Origin: Caryophanales bacterium
GTDB lineage: Bacteria; Bacillota; Bacilli; Exiguobacteriales; Exiguobacteriaceae
DNA: 64,000 nucleotides
NCBI GenBank assembly: GCA_902363455.1
Contig: CABJAC010000001.1
Location: 744,001-808,000 of the forward strand
Direction of reading: 5' to 3'
Shown: piece by piece, positions 28,272-37,213 of the stretch
Position numbering within the stretch: the first letter of the stretch is position 1
Layout of the letters: every line of letters begins with the position of its first letter
Made by a program: the position numbers and the translations under genes
The notes under the pieces: model-generated
The model's database searches: none
What the model was told of the DNA's origin: nothing
Seen by the model: only the letters and a program-made list of their open reading frames with translations

Positions 28272-29597
28272 CTAGCCAATACGCTTTTCAGGAATAGAAT
28301 CTCTTGAAACGTGTCCAATCGATGAACTGATGAGGAGCGTGATCAAAACGGGCAACAACCAAGCTAAATTTTGTTCGACCAGCGGGAAAACCTTGTAAAC
28401 CGCAGTCAGTAGATCCGGTAAGACTTTTAAGGAATACAGGGCACTCCATAAGGAAAAGAGCGCCGTCACGAACAGTGTCGTCCGGTAGACGAGTTTTGGT
28501 TTCTTTAAGAAGGAACGAACGAAGGTCAATCCAATCAACACGATGACGATCGGATATAAAAACATCAGTACGGGAACCGCGATGGCGAGCAACGTTTTTA
28601 AACCGACAATCGAAATGGCGAAACCAAGGACTGTCGTAAAGATACCTGTAACCGGTAAGGAAAGTCGCTTTGAGAACGTCATCAAGTATTCGGAGAAAGC
28701 AGTGACGAGACCGACGGATGTCGTGAGACAGGCGAGTAAAATGGCGATGCCTAAAATCACCAGACCAGACGTCCCGAACGTGTCATCCGCGTATCGTTGC
28801 AATAACGACGGACCATCGACAGCTCCGACGGCACCGAAACTGTTGCGTCCAAGGAAACCAAGCCCTGTATAGACAAGCGTCAGTGAAGCGGCAGCGATCA
28901 GACCAGCCCGTGTTACGGTCTGAAGTTGAGCCGTTCGATGTTTTAGACCACGTGCGTGTAGCGTGTGCAAAATAATAACTCCAAACACAAGGGCGCCCAG
29001 TGCATCAAGTGTCAGATACCCTTGGAGAAAACCTTGGACAAATGCATCGGTAAAGTTGGCGTACCCAGGTGCCGGGCGTTGAACCGGCGAAAGGGGATTG
29101 ATGATACTACTGATGCTGAGTGTCGCAAGCGCTAAAAGCAACAGTGGAGTAATGAACCGACCGATGATGTCGAGTAATTTACCAGGTCGAAGCACCAAGT
29201 ATAAGGTTACTAAAAAGAAAATGGATGAAGAAATCATCAGACTGGTTTGAGATGGTCCACTCAGAAATGGAACCACACCGAGCTCATACGTGACGACGGA
29301 CGTTCGGGGAATCCCGAAAAACGGACCAATCGCGACATAAAGCGAAAAAGTCAAAAGGGCGCTGACGAATTTAGGAAGCGGGTTGGCAAGCGTGCTGATC
29401 CCACCACCTACCCATGCGACGGCAATCAATCCGGCTAACGGCAATCCAACGCCGGTCACGATAAAACCGAGCATAGCAGGCAAGAATTGTGTTCCAGCTA
29501 AGGCACCGAGTTCAGGAGGGAAAATTAGGTTACCTGCACCAAAAAATAAAGCAAAAATCATGAATCCTAAAGCAAAGATGTCTTTCCGGTTCAACAT
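28272..29597 (-). CDS. brnQ: Branched-chain amino acid carrier BrnQ
   Basis: Cation-coupled Ile/Leu/Val importer (LIVCS family), 441 residues with about twelve helices. Start 29597 (MLNRKDIFALGFMIFALFFG) follows GGAGGTAATT; AGNLIFPPELG and the PRTSVVTYELGV segment are family signatures. Monocistronic. A CodY-like box lies just upstream of its promoter, which fits since CodY senses branched-chain amino acids. Confidence 0.94.
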   Translation of the reverse strand: MLNRKDIFALGFMIFALFFGAGNLIFPPELGALAGTQFLPAMLGFIVTGVGLPLAGLIAVAWVGGGISTLANPLPKFVSALLTFSLYVAIGPFFGIPRTSVVTYELGVVPFLSGPSQTSLMISSSIFFLVTLYLVLRPGKLLDIIGRFITPLLLLALATLSISSIINPLSPVQRPAPGYANFTDAFVQGFLQGYLTLDALGALVFGVIILHTLHARGLKHRTAQLQTVTRAGLIAAASLTLVYTGLGFLGRNSFGAVGAVDGPSLLQRYADDTFGTSGLVILGIAILLACLTTSVGLVTAFSEYLMTFSKRLSLPVTGIFTTVLGFAISIVGLKTLLAIAVPVLMFLYPIVIVLIGLTFVRSFLKKPKLVYRTTLFVTALFSLWSALYSLKVLPDLLTAVYKVFPLVEQNLAWLLPVLITLLISSSIGHVSRDSIPEKRIG

Positions 29598-29631
29598 ATA
29601 AATTACCTCCTGTTTTTCAATAATCTTGTCC

Positions 29632-29676
29632 ACTATACCATTAGACAACAAGAGATGAAAGAATTTTTAGAATATT
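29632..29676 (-). promoter_or_regulatory. brnQ promoter with CodY-like box
   Basis: On the minus strand a TGG-TATAGT extended -10 lies at 29632-29637. Just upstream of the -35 position, AATTTTTAGAATATT (29662-29676, plus-strand reading) matches the CodY consensus AATTTTCWGAAAATT at 13 of 15. Confidence 0.6.
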
Positions 29677-29800
29677 CGTTTGTCTCGTTGTCCATCTTCC
29701 TTGTAAAAAAAGCAAATCGTTAAGCGAACATTCATTTTTTTAGAGTAACATGGACAAAATGAATCCTCAACCTGTCTTTTTTACTGACCTTTTGTAACAA
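29677..29800. other. Non-coding stretch between brnQ promoter and next terminator
   Basis: AT-rich with several poly-T and poly-A runs. I see no ORF with a ribosome site and no recognised structured RNA. Confidence 0.5.
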
Positions 29801-29838
29801 AAAAACCTGTAAGGTCAACGTATTGACCTTACAGGTAG
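29799..29838 (-). terminator. Terminator for the 97-residue gene
   Basis: Read on the minus strand, ACCTGTAAGGTCAA pairs perfectly with TTGACCTTACAGGT around TACG, then seven T. Confidence 0.93.
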
Positions 29839-29887
29839 AGGAATGAAATGATTGAATTACCCATGGTAAACTAAAAAGAGTAGGAGT

Positions 29888-30181
29888 TTAGCTAGATGCC
29901 ATGAAACGACCTTTCTTTTGTCGTCTCAGTTTATGGAGTAGCCAAGCGTGAACGACTTCGCACGATTGACGAGGGAGGGTCAGTTCCACGAGTGGTTCTT
30001 GTTGTTGACCGTGGATAATGAATAATCCTGTTTCTTCATCAATTGGTGAAATCGTCATTGAGCTCGCTTCATTCAGGGAGACTTTCAGCTCGCCCGTCGT
30101 CGCATCCTTTAATTTCAGAATGTTTCCGTTCGTTGCAAACTTCGTGAATGAACCGATTCCGTTCACTTTTAACTGATCCAT
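29888..30181 (-). CDS. Unrecognised 97-residue protein
   Basis: Not recognised. A soluble, beta-rich-looking protein starting MDQLKVNGIGSFTKFATNGN with no membrane segment and no cysteine pair. The C-terminus is very basic (LLHKLRRQKKGRF). Start 30181 has GGAGGAAATTAGC upstream; the frame is open to 30238. It has its own promoter and a strong terminator, so it is a monocistron. Confidence 0.72.
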   Translation of the reverse strand: MDQLKVNGIGSFTKFATNGNILKLKDATTGELKVSLNEASSMTISPIDEETGLFIIHGQQQEPLVELTLPRQSCEVVHAWLLHKLRRQKKGRFMASS

Positions 30182-30264
30182 GCTAATTTCCTCCTTCAGT
30201 TGATGCGTTCTTGAAAATCGTAAGAAAAACAGGTACAACTTCTAACTTCCAAAAGGTTAATCTC

Positions 30265-30293
30265 ATTATAACGAAGTCTGCTGAAGATGCCAG
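30265..30293 (-). promoter_or_regulatory. Promoter of the 97-residue gene
   Basis: On the minus strand CTGGCA (30288-30293), 17 bases, TATAAT (30265-30270), about 80 bases upstream of the start codon. Confidence 0.6.
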
Positions 30294-30388
30294 CACTAAT
30301 TTATGTGAAAATTCAAACGATTTGGTAACAGTATTGTCACATAAGAAATTACTTGAAAAGACAGAGGAAAGGAAGAGGAACGGACATA

Positions 30389-30426
30389 TGAAAAAAGCAT
30401 CTTGTCCGTGGCGGACGAAGATGCTG
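30389..30426 (-). terminator. Terminator for the 242-residue gene
   Basis: On the minus strand CAGCATCTTCGTCCG pairs with CGGACAAGATGCT around CCA, followed by six T. Confidence 0.9.
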
Positions 30427-30430
30427 AAGA

Positions 30431-31159
30431 TCATTGTAACTCCAAACTCCAATTTTTCTTACGATGAACCAACTCACCACGCTTGACGATGGATTCCTTT
30501 TTAGAATCGAGGTCTTCCTTCAAGACGGTCATATCTTCGTACCGTCCGGCGGCGTAGACCGGAATGCTGATGTTTCTTGTAAAAACGGATTGTTTGGCAT
30601 TCGCAAAATCCATCAAAATCCCTTCACTGAGCAGATGATGTAAGTTGAGGATGATTTCAGCCGTTAATGGAGACGAGGGCAGACGCAACTCGCGATTCAT
30701 TTTCCGTTGCATTAAAAAGGTTAACATCTGTTCGATTCGTGACCAGTCTTTCAAATAGACAGTAGCCTGTACACCAGGGTTTTCACTGAAATACACCATC
30801 TCATTTTCAACAGATGATGTAAAAGGACTCGGCATCCCGCGTTTCATATGCATGATGAACAAAAGTTCTGCGATTTCAGCGTCTGTTAATGTATCGAGTG
30901 AATGGGAGGAACGGATGTCGATTGCACTTAACGGAGAACGTTCGACTTCACTAGACTGAACGAACTGTTCGACTTCATGTCCTTCTACGTAATGAAAAGA
31001 CGTTCGTAAGGACTGTTTGGCAGATTTGAAGGCGGCACCTGAAACCAGTAAGGGACGTTTGGAATCAATCGCAACAATGAAGTCTGAAAAGGTCACACCT
31101 GACATCGTCAAGCGATGATTTTCTGCATCTTCATACAAATAAAGTAATGAGTTAGACAT
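30431..31159 (-). CDS. Unrecognised 242-residue protein
   Basis: Not recognised. Soluble, no signal or membrane segment, no obvious metal or nucleotide motif. It begins MSNSLLYLYEDAENHRLTMS, has an internal DAEIAELLFIMHMKRGMP stretch and ends with a basic tail (HRKKNWSLELQ). GGAAGG lies ahead of ATG 31159; Met at 31183 in frame lies inside the leader. Transcribed alone, followed by its own terminator. Confidence 0.75.
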   Translation of the reverse strand: MSNSLLYLYEDAENHRLTMSGVTFSDFIVAIDSKRPLLVSGAAFKSAKQSLRTSFHYVEGHEVEQFVQSSEVERSPLSAIDIRSSHSLDTLTDAEIAELLFIMHMKRGMPSPFTSSVENEMVYFSENPGVQATVYLKDWSRIEQMLTFLMQRKMNRELRLPSSPLTAEIILNLHHLLSEGILMDFANAKQSVFTRNISIPVYAAGRYEDMTVLKEDLDSKKESIVKRGELVHRKKNWSLELQ

Positions 31160-31279
31160 AAGTAAGCCTTCCTTCCTGAACAATTAACCCTATTATTTCA
31201 ATAGTAGCAAAACTTCTATGACGCGAAAAGGATATTTCCCGCTGAAAACGGGCATAATAAAGAAAAGAGGTGATAGGTG

Positions 31280-31837
31280 ATGTGGGGGTTACGCAAACCA
31301 TTCCCGGAACTAAAGACGGAACGCTTTATCTTACGTGAACTAGAAAATAGGGATGCGCGTGATTTGTTCAAGATTTTATCAGATGATGAGGTCATGTACT
31401 ATTATGGATCAGATCCTTTGGTTACGGTTTATGAAGCCAAAAATGTCATCAGTTATTTCAAGGAACAGTTTACTCAAGGAAAAGCCATTCGATGGGCAAT
31501 CGCTGATCAGCAAACCAATCAACTTGTTGGAACAATTGGTTTTCATAATTGGTTGACTCAATATCATCGAGCTGAAATCGGCTTTGAAGTCAGTCAAGAA
31601 TATTGGCAACAAGGTGTGGCATCGGAAGCAGCACGAGCCGTCTTGACACACGGTTTTGAAGATTTTGCACTTCATCGCATCAGTGCTCTAGTGGCACCCG
31701 AAAATATCGCCTCGAACGCGCTTGTCCAAAAGCTTGGTTTTCAAGCAGAGGGATTGCTTGAGGATTATGCGTATAGTCATGGACGTTTCATGGATTTAAC
31801 AATTTACCGCATGCTTGCATCGGAATGGAAAGGATGA
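31280..31837 (+). CDS. GNAT family N-acetyltransferase (RimJ/RimL type)
   Basis: 185 residues. N-terminal ELKTERFILRELENRDARDLF and central QLVGTIGFHNW, EIGFEVSQEYWQQGVASEAARAVL with the acetyl-CoA loop, and VAPENIASNALVQKLGFQAEG fit the RimL-like branch that acetylates protein N-termini or antibiotics. Start ATG 31280 follows AGAGGTG; a GTG three bases earlier is possible. Seven bases before the hydrolase gene, so probably one operon. Confidence 0.9.
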   Translation: MWGLRKPFPELKTERFILRELENRDARDLFKILSDDEVMYYYGSDPLVTVYEAKNVISYFKEQFTQGKAIRWAIADQQTNQLVGTIGFHNWLTQYHRAEIGFEVSQEYWQQGVASEAARAVLTHGFEDFALHRISALVAPENIASNALVQKLGFQAEGLLEDYAYSHGRFMDLTIYRMLASEWKG

Positions 31838-31844
31838 CCACTGA

Positions 31845-32561
31845 ATGTCGAAACAGTCACTTGTCTTATTACATGGATTTACCGGAGGGACAGATTATTT
31901 TAACCGGGTGGAAGCCCGGCTTCGTTTATCGTTTGATGTTCTTGTATTAGCACTGCCTGGACATGAAGGAGAAGCAGTTGGTCCGGATACGATGGAAGGT
32001 TTTGCGACATGGGTAATGGAAGATTTGGAACGAAGAGGAATTGACCAACCGATTGTGATTGGTCACTCCTTTGGTGGATATATCGTTTCTTCCATCGTTG
32101 AGATGTATCCAGAAAAAATTTCCGGATTCGGACTGGTCTATTCAACAGCCAAGGCAGATACAGATGAGGCTAAACAAAAACGGAATCAGAACATCGGCCG
32201 TGTGAAAGACATTGGTGTTCGGGAATTCGTTGACGGGCTCATACCTGGACTTTTTGCGGACGAAGCGGACCCGATGCTGATCTCGGAGGCAAAGGAATTG
32301 GGATATATGATGACGGTTGAAGGGGCGATTCGAGCACTCTCTGCGATGCGTGATCGAAGAGACATGACGAAAACATTAAGCCACACGTCTGTCCGTGGTC
32401 TGATTCTCCACGGGACGCTGGATCCCTTGATTACAGAAGAGAGTGCGTTTGCGCCACAAAATGAACGGATTCTATTCCGGTCGACAAACAGCAGCCATAT
32501 GGGAATGCTCGAGACGCCAGATGCGTTCGTCGATTTTGTGGAAGAAGCGTTTTCGAAATAA
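31845..32561 (+). CDS. Alpha/beta hydrolase (MenH/YtxM-like fold)
   Basis: 238 residues. Oxyanion loop LLHGFTGG near residue 9, nucleophile Ser75 in IGHSFGGY, acid in HGTLDPLI and catalytic His in SSHMGMLE. Such proteins act as esterases, lipases or SHCHC synthase; no menaquinone genes lie nearby, so the substrate is unassigned. Confidence 0.88.
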   Translation: MSKQSLVLLHGFTGGTDYFNRVEARLRLSFDVLVLALPGHEGEAVGPDTMEGFATWVMEDLERRGIDQPIVIGHSFGGYIVSSIVEMYPEKISGFGLVYSTAKADTDEAKQKRNQNIGRVKDIGVREFVDGLIPGLFADEADPMLISEAKELGYMMTVEGAIRALSAMRDRRDMTKTLSHTSVRGLILHGTLDPLITEESAFAPQNERILFRSTNSSHMGMLETPDAFVDFVEEAFSK

Positions 32562-32595
32562 CAGTTTTATTTTACTTCCATTCGTTTCGTTTAAA

Positions 32596-32662
32596 AGGGA
32601 TTACTCGCTTTCACGTGACTCCTACAGGAAAACGTGTGAAAGGAAGAGTGATCCTTTTTTGA
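32596..32662 (+). terminator. Long imperfect terminator hairpin after the hydrolase
   Basis: GGATTACTCGCTTTCACGT pairs imperfectly with ACGTGTGAAAG...GAGTGATCC across about 60 bases and ends in six T (32655-32660). Confidence 0.7.
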
Positions 32663-32736
32663 TTCAGTCCTCATTTTTGAGCTTTTGCATTGCAATCCCA
32701 CGTGAATTTCTGAATGATGAAGGGGGAGGGATACAG

Positions 32737-33828
32737 ATGAAAATTATAGCCATTGAACCAACACCAAGTCCGAATAACATGAAGGTCATCGTCGATGAGA
32801 CGTTCTCTGAAAAAGGTCAGACATTTGAACATGCATTTGGTGCACCAAATCATGTCGCCAAATTACTAGACATTCCAGGAATTAAATCCGTCTATCAAGT
32901 CAGTGATTTTTTAGCGGTCGAACGTTTTCCAAAGTATGATTGGCGGACGCTTGTGATTGAAATCCGTCGGGCTTTCGGAGAAATCCTGAGTGATGTCGAA
33001 CAACATGAAACAGATGCGGCTTTTGAACCTGTTCATTTATTTGTTCAGTTTATTTTAGGGGTTCCGATGCAACTGAAAGGGGTCAAAGGTCTGGAAGAGA
33101 AACGATACGGGTTATCGGACCGATTCAGAGAAGCAGCCCTATTCGTGCAACCGTTCGTCAAGAATGTCATCAGTGATCGTCGCTGGGTCGAACAGGCGCC
33201 GCGTTATGGCGAATTGGATGAAAGTCTTGCTGAAGTCGCACAAGAAATCGAGGTCGCTTATCCCGTTGAGCGAATCGATCGCTTAAAAACGATTGCTTCA
33301 GGAGAAGAAGTGACGTTTGACGGACAGGCACTCACATCAAACGATTGGAAACAACGATTTGCAGCACTCGATGAGTTGCCGATTGAACTGGAGTGGATTC
33401 CAGCGTATGCCAGAATGCTGCAAGACGAAAAAATGCAGATTCGCAGACAGGCTGTCGTCAAACTCGGTATGTTCGAAGAAAACCGTTTGGAGTTATTAGA
33501 GTACATCACGAGTGCCTTGCATGATCCTTCGAGTAGTGTGCGTCGAACAGCCGGCGATACGATTTCAGATTGGGCACTAGCAGAGGCAGAGCTGATGATG
33601 ATTGAAGCATTGACGGATAAAAATAAGCTTGTTCGTTGGCGGGCCGCCCGTTTCTTATTTGATGTCGGGACAGAACAGTCGGTTCCTCGGTTAAAAGAAG
33701 CAGTTCAAGATCGGGAATATGAAGTGGCGTTGCAAGCGGAACTTGCCTTAGCACGAATCGAGAGCGGGGAAGAAGCACTAGGAACGGTTTGGCAACAAAT
33801 GAATCGAATGACTGGAGAAAGTTCATAA
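32737..33828 (+). CDS. Conserved virulence factor C-type protein (Nfu-N plus HEAT-like repeats)
   Basis: 363 residues. The N-terminal 90 residues (IAIEPTPSPNNMKVIVDE ... IPGIKSVYQVSDFLAVER) match the Nfu_N scaffold domain, here without the CxxC of true Fe-S scaffolds. The C-terminal part holds HEAT-like repeats (QIRRQAVVKLGMF, SSVRRTAGDTISDWAL, KLVRWRAARFLFDVG, YEVALQAELALARI). This pairing matches CvfC/YpgR proteins, whose molecular role is unknown. GGGGGAGGG precedes ATG 32737; the frame is open far upstream because the terminator region has no stop. Confidence 0.85.
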   Translation: MKIIAIEPTPSPNNMKVIVDETFSEKGQTFEHAFGAPNHVAKLLDIPGIKSVYQVSDFLAVERFPKYDWRTLVIEIRRAFGEILSDVEQHETDAAFEPVHLFVQFILGVPMQLKGVKGLEEKRYGLSDRFREAALFVQPFVKNVISDRRWVEQAPRYGELDESLAEVAQEIEVAYPVERIDRLKTIASGEEVTFDGQALTSNDWKQRFAALDELPIELEWIPAYARMLQDEKMQIRRQAVVKLGMFEENRLELLEYITSALHDPSSSVRRTAGDTISDWALAEAELMMIEALTDKNKLVRWRAARFLFDVGTEQSVPRLKEAVQDREYEVALQAELALARIESGEEALGTVWQQMNRMTGESS

Positions 33829-34183
33829 GAACTTAAAAAACGCAGGGTATACAGAACCATTCGACAAAATAACACACCAGTTGTCTAGGTATATTTTACC
33901 TGTAGAACAATATAGATGGTAAAAAATGAATATTTTCTTGTAATGGACTTGAAATGAATTTGAAATACGGCGACACATCAAAGTTTTTAAGATGTATGAG
34001 CCAACTAAATCCAAGTGTAAAAATATGGTTGTATTTTTTGGTATAAAGTTTTGATATAAATTGTCGAATGAGAATTTCCCGGCATTTCTGCCCGTTTGAT
34101 AAAGTGAAATCACAATAACTGATTCGATTTCAAACAGCTATTTCGGTTTGACTGACATCTGACTTTAAAGGAGATTCGGGGAT
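33829..34183. other. 355-base AT-rich intergenic region
   Basis: No ORF with a ribosome site on either strand and no terminator hairpin that I can see after the CvfC-type gene. It contains promoter-like pieces (TTGTAT, TATAAA, TTGATATAAA) at poor spacings. It must hold the promoter of the 70-residue ORF. No known riboswitch motif recognised. Confidence 0.55.
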
Positions 34184-34396
34184 ATGATACTTTTTGCTGA
34201 AACAGACTTAGCGGTGGGTTATAAAGAGCGGACGGCTTCGGGCGTCTTCGTGACAATCGAGACAATTGACAGCCGGACGATCACGCTTGTGGCTCCTGCA
34301 ACTGCGACGGATGCGATTTGTGACGAGTTGTTCGTAACGGGGATTGAGCAACTGTTTTCAATGACAACAAACAAGGTAGCGATTCCAGTTGCCTAA
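34184..34396 (+). CDS. Unrecognised 70-residue protein
   Basis: Not recognised. AAAGGAG precedes ATG 34184 at a good spacing. The sequence is soluble, Thr/Ala-rich (VTIETIDSRTITLVAPATATDAICDELF) and looks like a compact beta-alpha domain. It is preceded by a long leader region and followed by a strong terminator, so it is transcribed alone. Confidence 0.68.
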   Translation: MILFAETDLAVGYKERTASGVFVTIETIDSRTITLVAPATATDAICDELFVTGIEQLFSMTTNKVAIPVA

Positions 34397-34406
34397 TATG
34401 TGATCC

Positions 34407-34450
34407 GAAGAGGAGGGATGAGGTTACGACCTTATTCCTCCTCTTTTTTT
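34407..34450 (+). terminator. Intrinsic terminator after the 70-residue gene
   Basis: AAGAGGAGGGATGAGGT pairs with ACCTTATTCCTCCTCTT around TACG, then seven T. Confidence 0.92.
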
Positions 34451-34489
34451 GTGCTAAAATCTGTAGTAGAGAAGAGAGGGGACGATGTT

Positions 34490-34975
34490 TTGAAGTGGAT
34501 CACCCGGTTATCTTGTCTCGTTTTATTAGCGATCGTTTTCGCAGGTTGTGCGCAACCAGAAAAAAACAGCCAGAATAAACAAACAGCACAAAATGAAGTA
34601 ACAAGTCAGCCGATGACAATCGCGGTGTCGGCGAAACAACCGGAATCGAGAATCGTAGAAGCGATTGTTTTACTGAAGAATCCAAATGAGCAGGATACGA
34701 CAGTGACCTTCCCGACGTCCCAGCGATTTGAATTGCTTGTCAAAGACGAAACGGGAAAAGTGCTGTACACGTTCTCGCAAGAACAAGTATTTACACAAGC
34801 GATTGAAAAGGAAACGTTTAAAGCTTTAGAGACTAAGCGGTACGAAGTCAGAATCGAGCTTCCGCAGTCTAGTCGAGCGGACCAAATTGAGGCGTCAACG
34901 ATTCGACAGGTGGAAGGGACGCCTGAATCCGTCATGACCGATCGCCAAAAAATTGAGAATGAAAAAGGAGAGTGA
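34490..34975 (+). CDS. BsuPI-domain lipoprotein
   Basis: 161 residues. TTG start 34490 follows GAGAGGGG. Residues 1-19 are a lipoprotein signal (FAGC, anchor Cys20), then a Gln/Asn-rich linker, then a BsuPI-like domain ([43 protein letters not shown]). BsuPI was described as an intracellular proteinase inhibitor, but this one is predicted to sit outside the membrane. The stop precedes the nadE start by seven bases, with the nadE ribosome site inside this gene. Confidence 0.82.
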   Translation: MKWITRLSCLVLLAIVFAGCAQPEKNSQNKQTAQNEVTSQPMTIAVSAKQPESRIVEAIVLLKNPNEQDTTVTFPTSQRFELLVKDETGKVLYTFSQEQVFTQAIEKETFKALETKRYEVRIELPQSSRADQIEASTIRQVEGTPESVMTDRQKIENEKGE

Positions 34976-34982
34976 ATGTTTC

Positions 34983-35798
34983 ATGCAACAAGACATCATT
35001 CGAGTGACGGGCGTCAAGCCGGTCATTCAAGCAGAAGAGGAAATTAAGCAACGCATTCAGTTCTTAAAAGAGTATCTGTTGCACACTGGGGCAAAAGGGT
35101 TTGTACTCGGTATTTCGGGTGGACAAGACTCGTCGCTTGCGGGGCGTTTGTGCCAACTGGCGGTCGAAGAGTTGAGAAGCGAAACGGGACGCGACTATCA
35201 ATTTTATGCCGTCCGTTTGCCGCACGGTCAACAACAAGATGAGTCTGATGCACAACTCGCATTATCCTTCATCCGTCCGGATCATGCGTTACGTGTCGAC
35301 ATCAAACCGGCTGTCGACGCATCAATGGCGTCATTTGAACAAGCAACGGGACAGGAACTGTCTGACTTCAGTAAAGGAAATACAAAGGCAAGGGAACGGA
35401 TGAAGGCGCAATACGATCTCGCAGCTCACTTTGGTTGTTTAGTTGTCGGAACGGATCATGCTGCAGAGTTCGTGACCGGATTTTATACAAAACACGGAGA
35501 CGGAGCCTGTGATGTTACACCACTGACAGGGCTCAACAAACGTCAAGGAAAACAGTTACTCCGTCATCTTCAGGCACCAAACGCCCTGATTGAAAAAGTA
35601 CCGACGGCTGACTTGGAGGACAATCAACCCGGTTTACCGGATGAACAAGCACTCGGTATGACCTATGATGAAATCGATGATTATCTGGAAGGAAAGTCGA
35701 TTTCCAGCGAAAGTGCCGCGAAATTGGAAGGGCAGTACAAACGAGTGGGGCATAAACACCATATGCCGGTCTCACCTTTTGATGTTTGGTGGAAATGA
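34983..35798 (+). CDS. nadE: NH3-dependent NAD synthetase
   Basis: Final step of NAD synthesis: amidates nicotinate adenine dinucleotide using ammonia. 271 residues, the size of the ammonia-dependent class with no glutaminase domain. The PP-loop is [14 protein letters not shown], with later [33 protein letters not shown] and [23 protein letters not shown] precedes the ATG. Works with nadK at 20807 toward NADP. Confidence 0.96.
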   Translation: MQQDIIRVTGVKPVIQAEEEIKQRIQFLKEYLLHTGAKGFVLGISGGQDSSLAGRLCQLAVEELRSETGRDYQFYAVRLPHGQQQDESDAQLALSFIRPDHALRVDIKPAVDASMASFEQATGQELSDFSKGNTKARERMKAQYDLAAHFGCLVVGTDHAAEFVTGFYTKHGDGACDVTPLTGLNKRQGKQLLRHLQAPNALIEKVPTADLEDNQPGLPDEQALGMTYDEIDDYLEGKSISSESAAKLEGQYKRVGHKHHMPVSPFDVWWK

Positions 35799-35805
35799 GT
35801 CATCA

Positions 35806-35843
35806 CAAAAAAACGACAGCCGACTGAGCTGTCGTTTTTTTCG
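35806..35843 (+). terminator. Intrinsic terminator after nadE
   Basis: AAAAACGACAGC pairs with GCTGTCGTTTTTT around CGACTGA. Confidence 0.92.
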
Positions 35844-35900
35844 TCCATAATCGGGAAAAGAAAAAGGGTAGCATCTTTTTGAAAAGCTGGAGGTGATGAG

Positions 35901-37196
35901 GTGGAGACGGTTGGAATCATTGGTGGCGGATTAGCAGGTTTGTCAGTGGCTGCTCTTCTCGCACAACAAGGAAAACGAGTTCAGTTGTATGATACCGGTT
36001 TGCTAGGCGGGAGAGCGACTTCACAAGTAATCAAAGGCTTTACATTTAATTATGGGGCTCACGCCGTTTATGCACGCGATCAATCGATGTTGCGGACAAT
36101 CATTAAACAGTTGAAATTAGATATCACCTGGTTGGATTTTTCGTCCGCGAAAGCAAAATATGAATTTGCAGGTCATCTGACTGCTGCTCCTGCCAATGCA
36201 ATTGGTCTGTTGAAAACGGAAGTCATCGGTGGAACCGATAAGCTCCGGTTTACATGGGAAGTCGTCAAAACCGTCTTACATCTCGAACAGGGAGACCCAG
36301 CGCTATCAATTGGTCAGTGGTTGACCGAACAAAAGGTGGAAGCAGACGTCGCGCGATTGATGCTTGATTTAGCTTCCAGTAATTTTTTCACGGCGGAACC
36401 TGAAAACATCCCATCAGACGTCTATTTCAACTATTACAAAAAACTATTTCGAACCCGAAAACCGGTTTCCTATATTGCCGGTGGTTGGCAGGTTCTCATC
36501 AATGAACTGGAACGCGTGATCATGCTACACGACGGAACGATTCACCGTAAAACAAAAATTACGGCCATTGAAGAAAGTGACGACGGTTACCGGCTACGCG
36601 ATCGAAAAAAGGCCGAATGGACCGTCGACCGCATCGTGTTGGCCATCCCCCCCCGAGAGATGCGGAAGCTTGCTTTACCGACACCGATTCAGCTGTTCAT
36701 CGAACCGTATGCCCAATATGAACCGGTTGAAGTTCTTGTCTATGATGTGGGGGTGCATCCTTATATCAAGACACCTTTTTCCTATGTGTATGATCGTACG
36801 CACCAATTATTCGTGACGGATTTATCCCATTACGACCCAAGTATCGCGCCAAAAAATGGTCAAGTTCTGCAAGTCGTCGCGTATTTAGTTCATGATCGTG
36901 TCGGTGATCCGGATTACTTGAGTAGCAAAGTGCAACAAATCCATCGTCTGCTCGATCAGCATTACGCAGGATGGCGCGAACAGTTGGTGACGGAACGCAC
37001 GATGAAGCGGGCGATCGTACAAGAAATCAAGTGGAAGATGGGACAAGCTGCCCTGCCTTGCTTCATGGATGAAGAGTGTGAGGAAAAGGTCGCTTTCGTC
37101 GGAGATTGGTGTGAAGGAGAAGGGCAGTTATCCGAGTTATCGTTTTCGAGTGCGTATACCGTTGCAGAAGCATGGCAACAAAAAAACGCTCATTGA
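35901..37196 (+). CDS. FAD-dependent amine oxidase/phytoene desaturase-like oxidoreductase
   Basis: 431 residues. GTG start 35901 behind GGAGGTGATGAG. N-terminal Rossmann dinucleotide motif GIIGGGLAGLSVAALLAQQG with acidic end of strand 2 (LYDTG), GGRA motif and NYGAHAVYARD; C-terminal FAD contact VAFVGDWCEG. The overall layout matches NAD(P)/FAD-dependent protoporphyrinogen-oxidase or phytoene-desaturase-like proteins. No carotenoid or heme genes are adjacent, so the substrate is open. Its last codons and stop lie inside a palindromic terminator shared with the convergent bdbC-like gene. Confidence 0.85.
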   Translation: METVGIIGGGLAGLSVAALLAQQGKRVQLYDTGLLGGRATSQVIKGFTFNYGAHAVYARDQSMLRTIIKQLKLDITWLDFSSAKAKYEFAGHLTAAPANAIGLLKTEVIGGTDKLRFTWEVVKTVLHLEQGDPALSIGQWLTEQKVEADVARLMLDLASSNFFTAEPENIPSDVYFNYYKKLFRTRKPVSYIAGGWQVLINELERVIMLHDGTIHRKTKITAIEESDDGYRLRDRKKAEWTVDRIVLAIPPREMRKLALPTPIQLFIEPYAQYEPVEVLVYDVGVHPYIKTPFSYVYDRTHQLFVTDLSHYDPSIAPKNGQVLQVVAYLVHDRVGDPDYLSSKVQQIHRLLDQHYAGWREQLVTERTMKRAIVQEIKWKMGQAALPCFMDEECEEKVAFVGDWCEGEGQLSELSFSSAYTVAEAWQQKNAH

Positions 37197-37213
37197 GCGT
37201 TTTTTTGTTGCGG
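37174..37213. terminator. Shared palindromic terminator overlapping both stop codons
   Basis: GCAACAAAAAAACGCTCA pairs perfectly with TGAGCGTTTTTTTGTTGC, an almost loop-less inverted repeat with T runs in both directions. The two convergent genes overlap by seven bases inside it. Confidence 0.92.

Noticed and set aside
30211..30486. 91-residue plus-strand ORF
   Set aside because: No ribosome site; it runs across a minus-strand promoter and terminator.
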